41,135 nt of DNA from positions 1-41,135 of the forward strand of contig MGEY01000054.1 in assembly GCA_001791615.1 (NCBI GenBank), read 5' to 3'. Below the pieces are notes generated by a model. The model was given only the letters and a program-made list of their open reading frames with translations. It had not been told where the DNA came from and searched no databases. Both the position numbers and the translations under genes were made by a program. Positions 24,287 to 32,502 of the stretch are shown piece after piece; position 1 is the first letter of the stretch; every line of letters starts with the position of its first letter. This DNA is from Candidatus Uhrbacteria bacterium RIFOXYA2_FULL_40_9 (GTDB lineage Bacteria; Patescibacteriota; Patescibacteriia; UBA9934; GWF2-40-263).

Positions 24287-26283
24287 ATAAAACACACACA
24301 GAACAACGGATTCAGAAACTTCGTAAACTGATTAACGAACATCGTTACGCCTATCATGTGCTTGATCAGCAAACTTTGTCTGATGCAGCTTTGGATTCGT
24401 TAAAACATGAGTTATATATGCTTGAACAACAACACCCCGAGCTTATTACTCCAGATTCTCCCACACAGCGTATTGGAGGAGAACCCCTCAAGCAGTTTGA
24501 AAAAGTGACTCATCGTAAACACATGCTTTCCATGGAAGATGTTTTTACGTATGAGGAATTTTCTGTGTGGTTTGAACGGGTACAAAAATTATCAAAGACC
24601 CATTTTTCTCTTTTTTGTATGCCAAAGCTTGATGGATTGGCTATCACACTGCAGTATCAAAATGGGCTTTTTTCTGTGGCTGCTACACGCGGGAATGGAC
24701 AAATAGGGGAAAATGTCACACAGAACATAAAGACCATTGAGTCGATCCCTTTACAACTTCGTCCAGTCAAAGAGGTGGATCTTTCCGGTATGATTGAGAT
24801 TCGTGGAGAAGTTTATTTTCCCTTGAAGGCATTTTCTACATTCAATAAAGCTCAAGAAAAAAAAGGAGAAAAGATTTTTGTGAATCCACGCAATGCAGCT
24901 GCTGGCTCTATCCGTCAACTTGACTCCCACATGACCGCTGGACGTGGGCTTGCGTTTGTGGCTTGGGATTTAGTGACAGATTTAGGACAAAAAGACATGT
25001 CACAAAAATGGAAGCTTTTGGAGGAGTTTGGTTTTAAGCCAGCTCCTGGAGCAAAACTTTGTCATTCTCTTCAAGCTGTGCAAGATCACTGGAAGGATTT
25101 ACAAGAAAAACGAAATAGTTTGGATTATTGGATTGATGGAATGGTAGCGCGTGTTTCTGAAACAGAAGTTTTCGATCGCTTAGGTGTTGTAGGAAAAACT
25201 CCTCGTGGATTGATTGCTTGGAAGTTTCCTGCAGAAGAAGCAACCACGGTCGTGAAACAGATTGATTGGCAAGTTGGGCGTACAGGAGCACTCACTCCTG
25301 TGGCAACTTTTGAACCTACTTGGGTTGGTGGCACAACAGTGCAACACGCTTCTTTACATAATTATGATGAAATTCAACGTCTTGATGTTCGTGAAGGGGA
25401 TACGGTCATTTTGTATAAAGCTGGGGATATTATTCCAAAAGTCAAAGAAGTTCTTTTTACACTAAGGTCAAAAAAATCTCTTCCTGTGGTTTTGCCAAAG
25501 AATTGTCCTGTGTGTGGTTCTTTGATCAAAAAACAAGAAAGGGAGGTTGCTCTCTATTGTACGAATACGCGTTGTTTTGCTCAGGATAAAGAAGCCATTT
25601 TACATGCAGCTCGGGCATTTGAAATTGATGGTCTTGGCCCACAGATTATTTCCACGCTTCTGGAAGCACATCTTATTTCTCGGCCTTCAGATCTTTTCCT
25701 TCTTAGGCCAGAAGAATTGTTAGAGCTTGAAGGATTTGCTGATCGATCAGCTCACAAACTCGTGGGAGAGATCCAATCAAAAAAACAAATTTCCTTGGCA
25801 AAGTTCATTGTCTCTCTTGGCATACGCAATGTTGGAGAACAAACAGCTGTTGATCTTGCGAATCATTTTGGCGATCTTTCTGCTTTGAGAAAAACAGGCA
25901 TGGAAGAATTGATCAAGATCGAACAAGTGGGAGAAGTTGTAGCAGAAAGCATTTGCCAATATTTTGAAGCAGAACATCATCAACACCTCATTGATTCTTA
26001 TCTCGAGCACGGAGTGGTTGTTCAAACACAGAAAAAATCAGAAGAAAAAACTTTTTTCACGGGGAAAACCATTGTTCTTACAGGAACGCTTGAACAGTTT
26101 AGTCGAGAGGAAGCAAAAGCACTTATTCGTTCAAAAGGAGGACATCCTGCGTCTTCTGTAAGTGCAAAAACAGATTTTGTTCTTGCTGGATCTGATCCCG
26201 GATCAAAATATGAGGAAGCCAGGAAGCTTGGGGTGAAGATATTGTCGGAAGCGGAGTTCTCCGCTATGCTTTCAAAGAAGTAA
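24283..26283 (+). CDS. ligA: NAD-dependent DNA ligase LigA
   Basis: The protein is 666 aa, the full family length. It seals nicks using NAD+. Domains in order: the Ia domain (RYAYHVLDQQTLSDAALDSL), the adenylation domain with the nucleophile K115 in PKLDG, further motifs IRGEVYFP and WKFPAEE, the OB fold, the zinc finger (CPVCG and CTNTRC), helix-hairpin-helix repeats (LEGFADRSAHKL), and a C-terminal BRCT domain (GKTIVLTGTLEQFSREEAK). I chose the ATG at 24283, which overlaps the pilD stop; the frame is open upstream inside pilD. Confidence 0.97.
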   Translation: MNKTHTEQRIQKLRKLINEHRYAYHVLDQQTLSDAALDSLKHELYMLEQQHPELITPDSPTQRIGGEPLKQFEKVTHRKHMLSMEDVFTYEEFSVWFERVQKLSKTHFSLFCMPKLDGLAITLQYQNGLFSVAATRGNGQIGENVTQNIKTIESIPLQLRPVKEVDLSGMIEIRGEVYFPLKAFSTFNKAQEKKGEKIFVNPRNAAAGSIRQLDSHMTAGRGLAFVAWDLVTDLGQKDMSQKWKLLEEFGFKPAPGAKLCHSLQAVQDHWKDLQEKRNSLDYWIDGMVARVSETEVFDRLGVVGKTPRGLIAWKFPAEEATTVVKQIDWQVGRTGALTPVATFEPTWVGGTTVQHASLHNYDEIQRLDVREGDTVILYKAGDIIPKVKEVLFTLRSKKSLPVVLPKNCPVCGSLIKKQEREVALYCTNTRCFAQDKEAILHAARAFEIDGLGPQIISTLLEAHLISRPSDLFLLRPEELLELEGFADRSAHKLVGEIQSKKQISLAKFIVSLGIRNVGEQTAVDLANHFGDLSALRKTGMEELIKIEQVGEVVAESICQYFEAEHHQHLIDSYLEHGVVVQTQKKSEEKTFFTGKTIVLTGTLEQFSREEAKALIRSKGGHPASSVSAKTDFVLAGSDPGSKYEEARKLGVKILSEAEFSAMLSKK

Positions 26284-26313
26284 ATTTTGAAGAAACATTT
26301 ATCAAAGATTTTT

Positions 26314-26619
26314 ATGGAAATACAAGATCATGATATTCAACACATCACGCAACTGGCACGGCTTTCTTTTGGAGAAGATGTTGAACAAATAAAAAAACAA
26401 TTAACCTCCATTCTCGATTATGTCGATGTTTTGCAAGAGGTTAACACAAAAGATGTTCCTGTGTTTATGCATGCCGTGGGTCAAGAAAATCATTGGCGAG
26501 AAGATGAAGTCGAAGCCTGTTCAGAAGATACTCGTACTCATCTGGTTGATGCTTTTCCTCTTAAGCAAGGTGATCTGTTGGAGGTACAAGCCGTTTTTGA
26601 AAATCGTGAATCAGCCTAA
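26314..26619 (+). CDS. gatC: Aspartyl/glutamyl-tRNA amidotransferase subunit C
   Basis: The protein is 101 aa, the GatC norm. GatC wraps around GatA in the GatCAB complex that converts Glu-tRNA-Gln or Asp-tRNA-Asn to the amide form. Family features are DIQHITQLARLSF at the start, the central ILDYVDVLQEVNTKDVPVF, and a C-terminal region rich in Val, Glu and Asp. I chose ATG 26314; a TTG at 26287 would add nine residues. It lies 2 bp before gatA, while gatB is not in the window. Confidence 0.92.
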   Translation: MEIQDHDIQHITQLARLSFGEDVEQIKKQLTSILDYVDVLQEVNTKDVPVFMHAVGQENHWREDEVEACSEDTRTHLVDAFPLKQGDLLEVQAVFENRESA

Positions 26620-26621
26620 AT

Positions 26622-28073
26622 ATGGATATTACACACGCAACCCTTAAAGAACTTTCCACACAGCTTCAATCCGGCGCACTGACAAGCGAACAAATTGTTA
26701 CTGTTTTTTTGAAACAGATTGAAACACACAATACAGAACTCAAGGCTTTACTTGGTGTGGCTGAAGATGCCTTAGACCAAGCAAAGACTATTGATGCGCG
26801 AAGAAAAGCAGGAGAATCCTTACACCCTCTTGCAGGAATTCCAATTGTGCTGAAAGACAATATTCTCGTGAAAGGATGGAAAGCCACGGCAGGATCAAAA
26901 ATGCTTGAAAACTATCACGCCTCTTATGATGCCACGGTTGTCACACGATTGCGTCAGGCTGGCATGATCTTGCTTGGTCGCGCCAATATGGATGAATTTG
27001 CTATGGGATCTTCCACAGAAAATTCTTTTTTCGGGCCAACAAAAAATCCTTGGGATACACGCAAAGTTTCTGGAGGATCAAGTGGAGGATCGATTGTTTC
27101 TGTGGCCGCAGGCTTTGCTCCTGTGGCACTTGGATCAGATACAGGTGGTTCTGTACGTCAACCCGCTTCACTTTGTGGCATTGTTGGACTCAAGCCAACC
27201 TATGGTCGTGTTTCGCGGTTTGGTTTGATGGCTCTTGGATCAAGTCTTGATCAAATTAGTGTTGCTACCAAAACTGTGGAAGATGCTGCCATGCTTCTAC
27301 AGGTGATTGAGGGAGAAGATAAAAAAGATGCAACAACAAGTGTTTTAGAAGAAACAACCATTCCTGCTTTGCTTGAGCCTTCTGTGAAAGGGTTGCGATT
27401 AGGCGTTCCAAAAGAATATTTTGTGGAAGGAATGGATTCAGAAGTGAAGTCTTGTGTAGAGGAAGCTATTGAGCAGTTGAAAATTGCAGGTGCAGAGATT
27501 GTAGAAGTGTCTTTACCTCATACCCCTTATGCAATCGCCACGTACTATCTTATTCAGATGTCTGAGGCAAGTTCGAATTTAGGAAGATATGATGGGGTAC
27601 GTTATGGGTACTCTTCTCAGGCTGGCACACTTAAACAAAGTTATGAGCAGACACGCGAAACTGGATTTGGAGCAGAAGTGAAACGTCGCATTCTTCTTGG
27701 AACATTTGCGCTTTCTGCAGGATATTACGATGCCTATTATAAAAAAGCTTCACAAGTAAGAACCCTTATCAAACAGGATTTTGATCAAGCTTTTACTCAA
27801 GTTGATGCACTTTTGACTCCAACCTCTCCTTCTGTGGCGTGGAATCTTGGAGAAAAATTTGAAGATCCTTTAGCAATGTATCTTTCCGATATTTATACAG
27901 TTTCAGTGAACCTTGCAACAGTTCCAGCTCTTTCACTTCCTTGTGGATTTGCACACGACCTTCCCGTTGGTTTGCAAGTAATTGCACGCCCATTTGATGA
28001 GCAAATGTTGTATCGTGTGGGAATGACTTATCAAACCATGACAGATTGGCATACCAAAACGTCCTTTGTATGA
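26622..28073 (+). CDS. gatA: Aspartyl/glutamyl-tRNA amidotransferase subunit A
   Basis: The protein is 483 aa. GatA is the amidase that releases ammonia from glutamine for tRNA-dependent amidation. The Ser-cisSer-Lys triad can be placed at K78 (IVLKDNILVKG), S153 (in VSGGSSGGS) and S177 (GSDTGGSVRQPAS), matching the family spacing. The C-terminal part ends DLPVGLQVIARPFDEQMLY. Presence of GatCA with a tRNA-Gln gene fits a bacterium using indirect aminoacylation. The stop overlaps the lgt start as ATGA. Confidence 0.97.
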   Translation: MDITHATLKELSTQLQSGALTSEQIVTVFLKQIETHNTELKALLGVAEDALDQAKTIDARRKAGESLHPLAGIPIVLKDNILVKGWKATAGSKMLENYHASYDATVVTRLRQAGMILLGRANMDEFAMGSSTENSFFGPTKNPWDTRKVSGGSSGGSIVSVAAGFAPVALGSDTGGSVRQPASLCGIVGLKPTYGRVSRFGLMALGSSLDQISVATKTVEDAAMLLQVIEGEDKKDATTSVLEETTIPALLEPSVKGLRLGVPKEYFVEGMDSEVKSCVEEAIEQLKIAGAEIVEVSLPHTPYAIATYYLIQMSEASSNLGRYDGVRYGYSSQAGTLKQSYEQTRETGFGAEVKRRILLGTFALSAGYYDAYYKKASQVRTLIKQDFDQAFTQVDALLTPTSPSVAWNLGEKFEDPLAMYLSDIYTVSVNLATVPALSLPCGFAHDLPVGLQVIARPFDEQMLYRVGMTYQTMTDWHTKTSFV

Positions 28074-28828
28074 TTCCGTATATAGCGACAACTGGATGGG
28101 CTTTGGGTCCTTTGTGGATTCAAAGTTGGGGATTCATGGTTGCTTTGGGAATTCTTACTGCCACTTTTGCAGCTTCTCGACTTGCAAAAACTCGCGGACT
28201 TCAATCAGACAGCATTTGGAATCTCACAACTTGGGTGATTTTGGGAGCTTTTGTTTTTGGACGACTGTTCCATATCCTTTTTTATGATCTTTCTTTTTTT
28301 ATGCAAAATCCTTGGGAGGTTTTTGCTATTTGGCACGGAGGGCTTTCAATTACAGGGGGATTTTTAGGGGCTGCACTTGTCGGAATTATTTATTTGAAAC
28401 GAAAAAGATTAGATGTTTGGTCTTTTACTGACACAGCAATATTTGGATTACCTTTAGGGTTATGGATTGGAAGGATTGGATGTTTTTTGATTCATGACCA
28501 CCCAGGAAAGCCTACAAATTTTTTCTTGGGCGTACGCTATCCAGATGGGATTGTCCGGCACGATCATGGACTTTATCTTTCTTTGAATGGTTTGCTGATG
28601 TTTCTTGTTTTCTTGATGCTTGCGAAGCGAAAAGTGCAAACAGGAACTTATATGATTGTTTTTTTAATATGGTACGGTATGGTTCGCTTTGTTCTTGATT
28701 TTTATCGAGCCACAGAAGGAGCGATTGTGGACGAACGGTATGGACATCTCACTCCTGCGCAATATGGAAGTGTTATCATGATCGCCTTGGGGATATTCCT
28801 GGCTGTTCGTATGAAAAAATACGCCTGA
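28070..28828 (+). CDS. lgt: Prolipoprotein diacylglyceryl transferase
   Basis: The protein is 252 aa with about seven membrane spans. Lgt transfers diacylglycerol to the lipobox cysteine of prolipoproteins. The N-terminal WIQSWGFMVALGIL, the HGGLSITGGFLGA segment, and the signature region WIGRIGCFLIHDHPGKPT (normally GRIGNFINGE) are visible, followed by DHGLYLSLNGL and LDFYRATEGAI. The signature is divergent but the layout is right. ATG 28070 overlaps the gatA stop. A lipoprotein with a clear lipobox is present at 39259, so a substrate exists in this genome. Confidence 0.88.
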   Translation: MIPYIATTGWALGPLWIQSWGFMVALGILTATFAASRLAKTRGLQSDSIWNLTTWVILGAFVFGRLFHILFYDLSFFMQNPWEVFAIWHGGLSITGGFLGAALVGIIYLKRKRLDVWSFTDTAIFGLPLGLWIGRIGCFLIHDHPGKPTNFFLGVRYPDGIVRHDHGLYLSLNGLLMFLVFLMLAKRKVQTGTYMIVFLIWYGMVRFVLDFYRATEGAIVDERYGHLTPAQYGSVIMIALGIFLAVRMKKYA

Positions 28829-28839
28829 TAATTATTTCT

Positions 28840-29601
28840 ATGCCAAAAATTCCAAAGTTTTCTCCTGAAATTGCAAACCTGCTTGGTCTCAAAGAAAAGG
28901 ATTTTGTGGTTTACACTACTTTATTAAAGCTTGGCACAGCTCCTTTAAGATCTGTGGCACAAGAAGCAGGATTAAGCCGAGGAACAACGTACGATGCATT
29001 AAAATCTTTACTTCAAGCAGGACTCATCAGTTACGTAAACGCAAAATCACATCGTTATTTTACCTGTGAAGATCCACAAAAGTTACGTGGTCTTGTGGTA
29101 CGACGTGAAGTTGCGATTCAAGAAGCCCGAGAGAAAGTGGAAGAGTTTATTCCTTCTTTGCAAGAATTGCTTGGGTGGAGCAAACATCGACCTGTTGTTC
29201 GGTACCTTGAAGGAGAATCTGGTGTGCGTGATATTCTGGAAGATGTTTTGAAAGAAACGAAAAAAACAAAAACAAAAACGTATCGCGTTTATTCCTCTGC
29301 AGCAATTCGTGATTTGATTGCAAGCGCTTGGACTGGATTTTTGCAAACACGCATTCGTCGAGGAATTCATGTACGTGCCATTTCCATTGGAAGTGGCGGG
29401 AAAACTGCAGGGCTTGATGAACGACGATGGCTTAGCAGAGAATCTGCATCGCCTACATACATCTTTATCTATGCTGACAAGACGGCTTATGTTTCTGTGG
29501 ATGAAAAGAAACGACTTTTTGGAGTAATGATTGAGGATGAAGGGATCGCAGAAACGCAAAAGAGAATCTTTGATGCCATGTGGGGATTTCTTGGATCATA
29601 A
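28840..29601 (+). CDS. TrmB-like transcriptional regulator
   Basis: The protein is 253 aa. An N-terminal winged helix-turn-helix (about residues 15-75, with LKEKDFVVYTTLLKLGTA and LSRGTTYDALKSLLQAGLI) is typical of TrmB regulators. A short coiled coil (AIQEAREKVEEFIPSLQELL) leads to a C-terminal sensor-like domain with YLEGESGVRDILEDVLKE and YRVYSSAAIRDLI. TrmB proteins in archaea sense sugars; in CPR bacteria their ligands are unknown. It lies 11 bp after lgt and ends in a strong bidirectional terminator. Confidence 0.85.
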   Translation: MPKIPKFSPEIANLLGLKEKDFVVYTTLLKLGTAPLRSVAQEAGLSRGTTYDALKSLLQAGLISYVNAKSHRYFTCEDPQKLRGLVVRREVAIQEAREKVEEFIPSLQELLGWSKHRPVVRYLEGESGVRDILEDVLKETKKTKTKTYRVYSSAAIRDLIASAWTGFLQTRIRRGIHVRAISIGSGGKTAGLDERRWLSRESASPTYIFIYADKTAYVSVDEKKRLFGVMIEDEGIAETQKRIFDAMWGFLGS

Positions 29602-29629
29602 AAACCACTGACAGGAATCAGTGGTTTTT
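29600..29629. terminator. Bidirectional terminator between the TrmB-like gene and the 29639 gene
   Basis: AAAACCACTGA (29601-29611) pairs perfectly with the inverted copy starting TCA at 29618 and running into a T-run at 29625-29629. The stem overlaps the TAA stop of the TrmB-like gene and also serves the minus-strand gene. Confidence 0.9.
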
Positions 29630-29638
29630 GAAAACTTT

Positions 29639-30007
29639 TTAAGACCAAAAGCCTTTTGTTTTTTTATCAGAAGGTGGGGTTGAAGCAGGGGGGCTTACTG
29701 GTTTTCCAAACGATTGAATAAGAGTCACAATGCGTTCCATTTCTTGTTCAACAAGCGGTCCTTCATATTCTCCAGAGTGAGCAGTGGTTCCTTCATAGCT
29801 CGCTTTTTTTTGATCCACATGCAAATTGATTTGTATGCCTCCATCACGATCCTCAATATAGGCGTGAAAGCGGGGATAGTGATCTTGAGAAAAACGACGC
29901 GCATAACTGAGTTGCTCTCCACCATGACCGCGGATTTCTCCATAGCCAGCACGTCGTATTAAATCTCGTGCAGTGCCAGATAAGGGGCCAGAAAGAAAGG
30001 TTTTCAT
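29639..30007 (-). CDS. Small conserved-looking soluble protein, unknown function
   Basis: The protein is 122 aa from ATG 30007. It reads as a compact alpha/beta domain: MKTFLSGPLSG, a Gly/Arg-rich turn (RRAGYGEIRGHGGEQL), then strands with FHAYIEDRDGGIQINLHVDQ, ending in a Pro/Ser tail (PVSPPASTPPSDKKTKGFWS). There is no signal or membrane segment, and I do not recognise the family. The frame is open further upstream, but TACACT (minus strand, 30016-30021) ends 8 nt before this ATG, supporting it as a leaderless start. It diverges from the gene at 30092. Confidence 0.65.
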   Translation of the reverse strand: MKTFLSGPLSGTARDLIRRAGYGEIRGHGGEQLSYARRFSQDHYPRFHAYIEDRDGGIQINLHVDQKKASYEGTTAHSGEYEGPLVEQEMERIVTLIQSFGKPVSPPASTPPSDKKTKGFWS

Positions 30008-30015
30008 ATGCAGAC

Positions 30016-30021
30016 AGTGTA
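30016..30021 (-). promoter_or_regulatory. -10 box of a probable leaderless promoter for the 29639-30007 gene
   Basis: TACACT on the minus strand ends 8 nt before the ATG at 30007, the spacing seen at several plus-strand starts. Confidence 0.45.
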
Positions 30022-30034
30022 GCATCATCTTATC

Positions 30035-30064
30035 TTGACAAAAAGGGTTTGTATCAGCTAATCT
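30035..30064 (+). promoter_or_regulatory. Sigma-70-type promoter of the 30092 gene
   Basis: TTGACA (30035-30040), an 18-bp spacer and TAATCT (30059-30064) predict a start near 30071 and a leader of about 21 nt containing AGGAGG. Confidence 0.7.
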
Positions 30065-30091
30065 TGTGTGTCTTTGCAAAAGGAGGAAACC

Positions 30092-30787
30092 ATGCGAAGA
30101 CTCACAGGTGTTCTTTTCATCATCGCTATCATCTCTACTTTTCTGTCTACCAGTCTAGCTCTTGCTGACGGGGATTCTTCATCCACGGTCGGTCAAGCTG
30201 TGAGCCAGGAGGATGCGCAGGCCATGCGCGAGCAGATGGCGATTATGGCCAAGAGTCTCGGACTCAAGGTCACAGACCCTGACGGCAATGAGGTAACTGC
30301 TTCGGCTACAGATATGGCTCAGGTCGCAGATAAAGCCCTCGACATGGCCAACCAGCGAATTGATCAGCTCATCGACGGCACATCGACCTTGGTCGGTCAG
30401 CTCTCGGTGGTCATGAAGAATGTGGCTCCTGAGATTTGGCGCATCATGATCACCCAGCAGTACGTGAAGGCTGTGGCTGATCTAGCTCTGCCTTTGGCAT
30501 TACTGGGAGTTTCTGCGCTTTTCTGCTATCTCGTGACACAGAAGTTTATTAAGAAGGAAGATCATGAGGATAATAATGCAGAGACGGCGAGGCTTCTTAT
30601 CGGTTGGTGGATTCCCGTGTTTGTTGGATTGGTTTTTGCCATGTGGTCTGCTATCGCATTCAGTAATTCGGTAAAGTATGTGATCAATCCAGAATACTAT
30701 GCAGTTCGAGATATCATGGTGTTGATCAGCAATCCTGAAAGTTTGATTGAAGGTGATGGTGGTACTGCTCAGCAGTCACGCAAGTAG
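30092..30787 (+). CDS. Secreted/membrane protein with signal peptide and two C-terminal spans
   Basis: The protein is 231 aa. The N-terminus MRRLTGVLFIIAIISTFLS followed by TSLALADG looks like a cleavable signal peptide with cleavage after ALA. A helical, acidic region (about 30-125) follows, then two membrane spans (about 136-157 and 174-196). No catalytic motif is visible and I do not recognise the family. The ATG at 30092 has an AAAAGGAGG ribosome site. Codons are much richer in C/G endings (CTC, GAG, GCC, AAG) than in neighbouring genes. It is a single-gene unit with its own promoter and terminator. Confidence 0.8.
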   Translation: MRRLTGVLFIIAIISTFLSTSLALADGDSSSTVGQAVSQEDAQAMREQMAIMAKSLGLKVTDPDGNEVTASATDMAQVADKALDMANQRIDQLIDGTSTLVGQLSVVMKNVAPEIWRIMITQQYVKAVADLALPLALLGVSALFCYLVTQKFIKKEDHEDNNAETARLLIGWWIPVFVGLVFAMWSAIAFSNSVKYVINPEYYAVRDIMVLISNPESLIEGDGGTAQQSRK

Positions 30788-30796
30788 TTTAACGTC

Positions 30797-30824
30797 AAGA
30801 CGACACACAAGTCGTCTTTTTTTT
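30797..30824 (+). terminator. Terminator after the 30092 gene
   Basis: AAGACGAC (30797-30804) pairs perfectly with GTCGTCTT (30811-30818), followed by a long T-run. Confidence 0.9.
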
Positions 30825-30852
30825 GTTGTAAAGGAGTAAAAAAATATTTTTT

Positions 30853-31071
30853 GTGTTTTTTGAAGATACAGGAAAAGATAGATTGTTTGTTTGTACAAGT
30901 AACAAGGTATTGGTACTATTCATTCATACAGATTGGAAAAAAACATTTGCTGAAATATCAATGAATTTTCATCGGCTTTTCGGTCATTTAATCGAGGAAA
31001 AAGCATTATTAAAAATTTGTAATTCGGAAAATAATGAAATACATAACAGTAACAAATATATCGAAGAATAA
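30853..31071 (+). CDS. Possible 72-aa ORF before the UvrA-like gene
   Basis: A GTG-started frame of 72 codons covers the space between the 30797 terminator and the UvrA-like gene and overlaps that gene's start by 38 nt. Its product (FFEDTGKDRLFVCTSNKVLV and on) has a plausible amino-acid mix but no recognisable motif. AAGGAG lies too far upstream (about 16 nt) to support the start. It may be a real small gene of the AT-rich block, a remnant, or chance. Confidence 0.3.
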   Translation: MFFEDTGKDRLFVCTSNKVLVLFIHTDWKKTFAEISMNFHRLFGHLIEEKALLKICNSENNEIHNSNKYIEE

Positions 31072-32422
31072 TCTGAAAGGATTTTCAGTTAAAATACCGT
31101 TGCAAAAATTGGTTGTTATTGTTGGTCCAAGTGGAAGTGGTAAATCCACCTTGGTTCATGAAGTATTATATAATAATTCAATCAAGAACGAGTGGGATAT
31201 AAAAAATCTACCGAAAGTTATTGAGATTCTTAAACAAAAAGTTATTCCCCCAAGGGATTCAAAATTGAGTTTGGGTGAATTTAATTTTGATCAATTAAAA
31301 ATGAAATTAGCTGCAATTCATAAGGGAGATCTGTTGATAGTTGATGAGCCTTGTGCTGGATTTTGCGAAAAAGAACGAAAGGTAATTTTAAAAATGTTAA
31401 AAGATAAGGTTAAGCAAGGATATTCAATAATCGCAGTTGAACATAACAAGGAAATCATTGCTAATGCTGATTATATTATTGAACTTGGTCCAGGCGCTGG
31501 ACGATATGGAGGAAAATTGATTTTTGAGGGAAACTTAACTGAATTCAAAAAGTCTGGAACCATTACCGCCAACTATGTTTTTAATGCAAGCAAGGACATA
31601 TTTAAGCAAGGAATAATTGAAAAAGGAAAAGAGGTGACAATTTCAAAAATATCCGCTGGAAACTTTAACAATGACAGTTTTACATTTCCGCTCATAAATT
31701 TAGTTTGCTTAACGGGCTGTTCTGGTAGCGGAAAATCAACCTTACTAAATGTTGTGTATCGTGCATTATACAAAGGTAAAAATGCTTGGAAAATCAGGCT
31801 AAAAACAGTCAATGTTAATGGAAAATCAAATGTGCGTAGGTCGTTTATTGTTCCGCAATCTCCGATTGGGGATCATCCATCAAGTACACTCGCGACCTAT
31901 GTAAAGGTTTGGGATAATATAAGAGAGATTTTTGCAAATGAAAAATTATCAAAGCAATCAGGATTAACGAAATCTAATTTCATTATTTCTAAGAGTATTT
32001 TAGAGGCCAAAAGCGATTTTCCAAAAGATGTTTTGAAAGTTCTCTATCAAGGAAGAAATATCAAAGAAGTTGCAAATTTAACTATTGACGAGGCATTGGA
32101 AATATTCAAAAGCGATACTTTGATCGTAAGAAAATTGGAATTTTTGCAAGAGGTAGGTTTAGGTTATCTAGTGCTTGGACAAAAATCAGGCTCTTTGAGT
32201 GGTGGAGAATCTCAGAGAGTAAGAGTTGCAAAAATTCTTTCAAAAAAATTAGGTGACAGATCAGTTTACCTTTTTGATACTCCAACCAGAGGTTTACATC
32301 TTAAAGATATTCCAGTCCTTGTAGATGTTTTTAGAAAAATCATAAATAAAAACAACACAATTTTGATAGCAGACAACAGAGAGGAGATATTTCATTATTG
32401 CGACTATCGGATAAATCTTTAA
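31034..32422 (+). CDS. Compact UvrA-like tandem ATP-binding protein
   Basis: The protein is 462 aa, about half of true UvrA (about 940). Two ABC-type nucleotide-binding domains are visible. NBD1 has Walker A VGPSGSGKST (31-38 core) and LLIVDEPCAG near 100-109, but its signature region is degenerate (KLSLGEFNFDQ). NBD2 has Walker A LTGCSGSGKST near 228-236, the UvrA-specific QSPIGDHPSSTLATY near 275-289, the signature LSGGESQRVRVAK near 388, and Walker B YLFDTPTRGLHL, where the usual catalytic Glu after Asp is Thr416. The CxxC zinc modules and DNA-binding insertions of UvrA are missing, so excision repair is doubtful. Codons are AT-rich. Short UvrA paralogues elsewhere are associated with resistance or unknown roles. 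Confidence 0.85.
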   Translation: MKYITVTNISKNNLKGFSVKIPLQKLVVIVGPSGSGKSTLVHEVLYNNSIKNEWDIKNLPKVIEILKQKVIPPRDSKLSLGEFNFDQLKMKLAAIHKGDLLIVDEPCAGFCEKERKVILKMLKDKVKQGYSIIAVEHNKEIIANADYIIELGPGAGRYGGKLIFEGNLTEFKKSGTITANYVFNASKDIFKQGIIEKGKEVTISKISAGNFNNDSFTFPLINLVCLTGCSGSGKSTLLNVVYRALYKGKNAWKIRLKTVNVNGKSNVRRSFIVPQSPIGDHPSSTLATYVKVWDNIREIFANEKLSKQSGLTKSNFIISKSILEAKSDFPKDVLKVLYQGRNIKEVANLTIDEALEIFKSDTLIVRKLEFLQEVGLGYLVLGQKSGSLSGGESQRVRVAKILSKKLGDRSVYLFDTPTRGLHLKDIPVLVDVFRKIINKNNTILIADNREEIFHYCDYRINL

Positions 32423-32502
32423 AGATGTTTTTGTTCTAATTTAATATATTGTTCAAAAGCAAAAGCATTAGCAATATCTATATTCATTAATGAACAAAGT
32501 CT

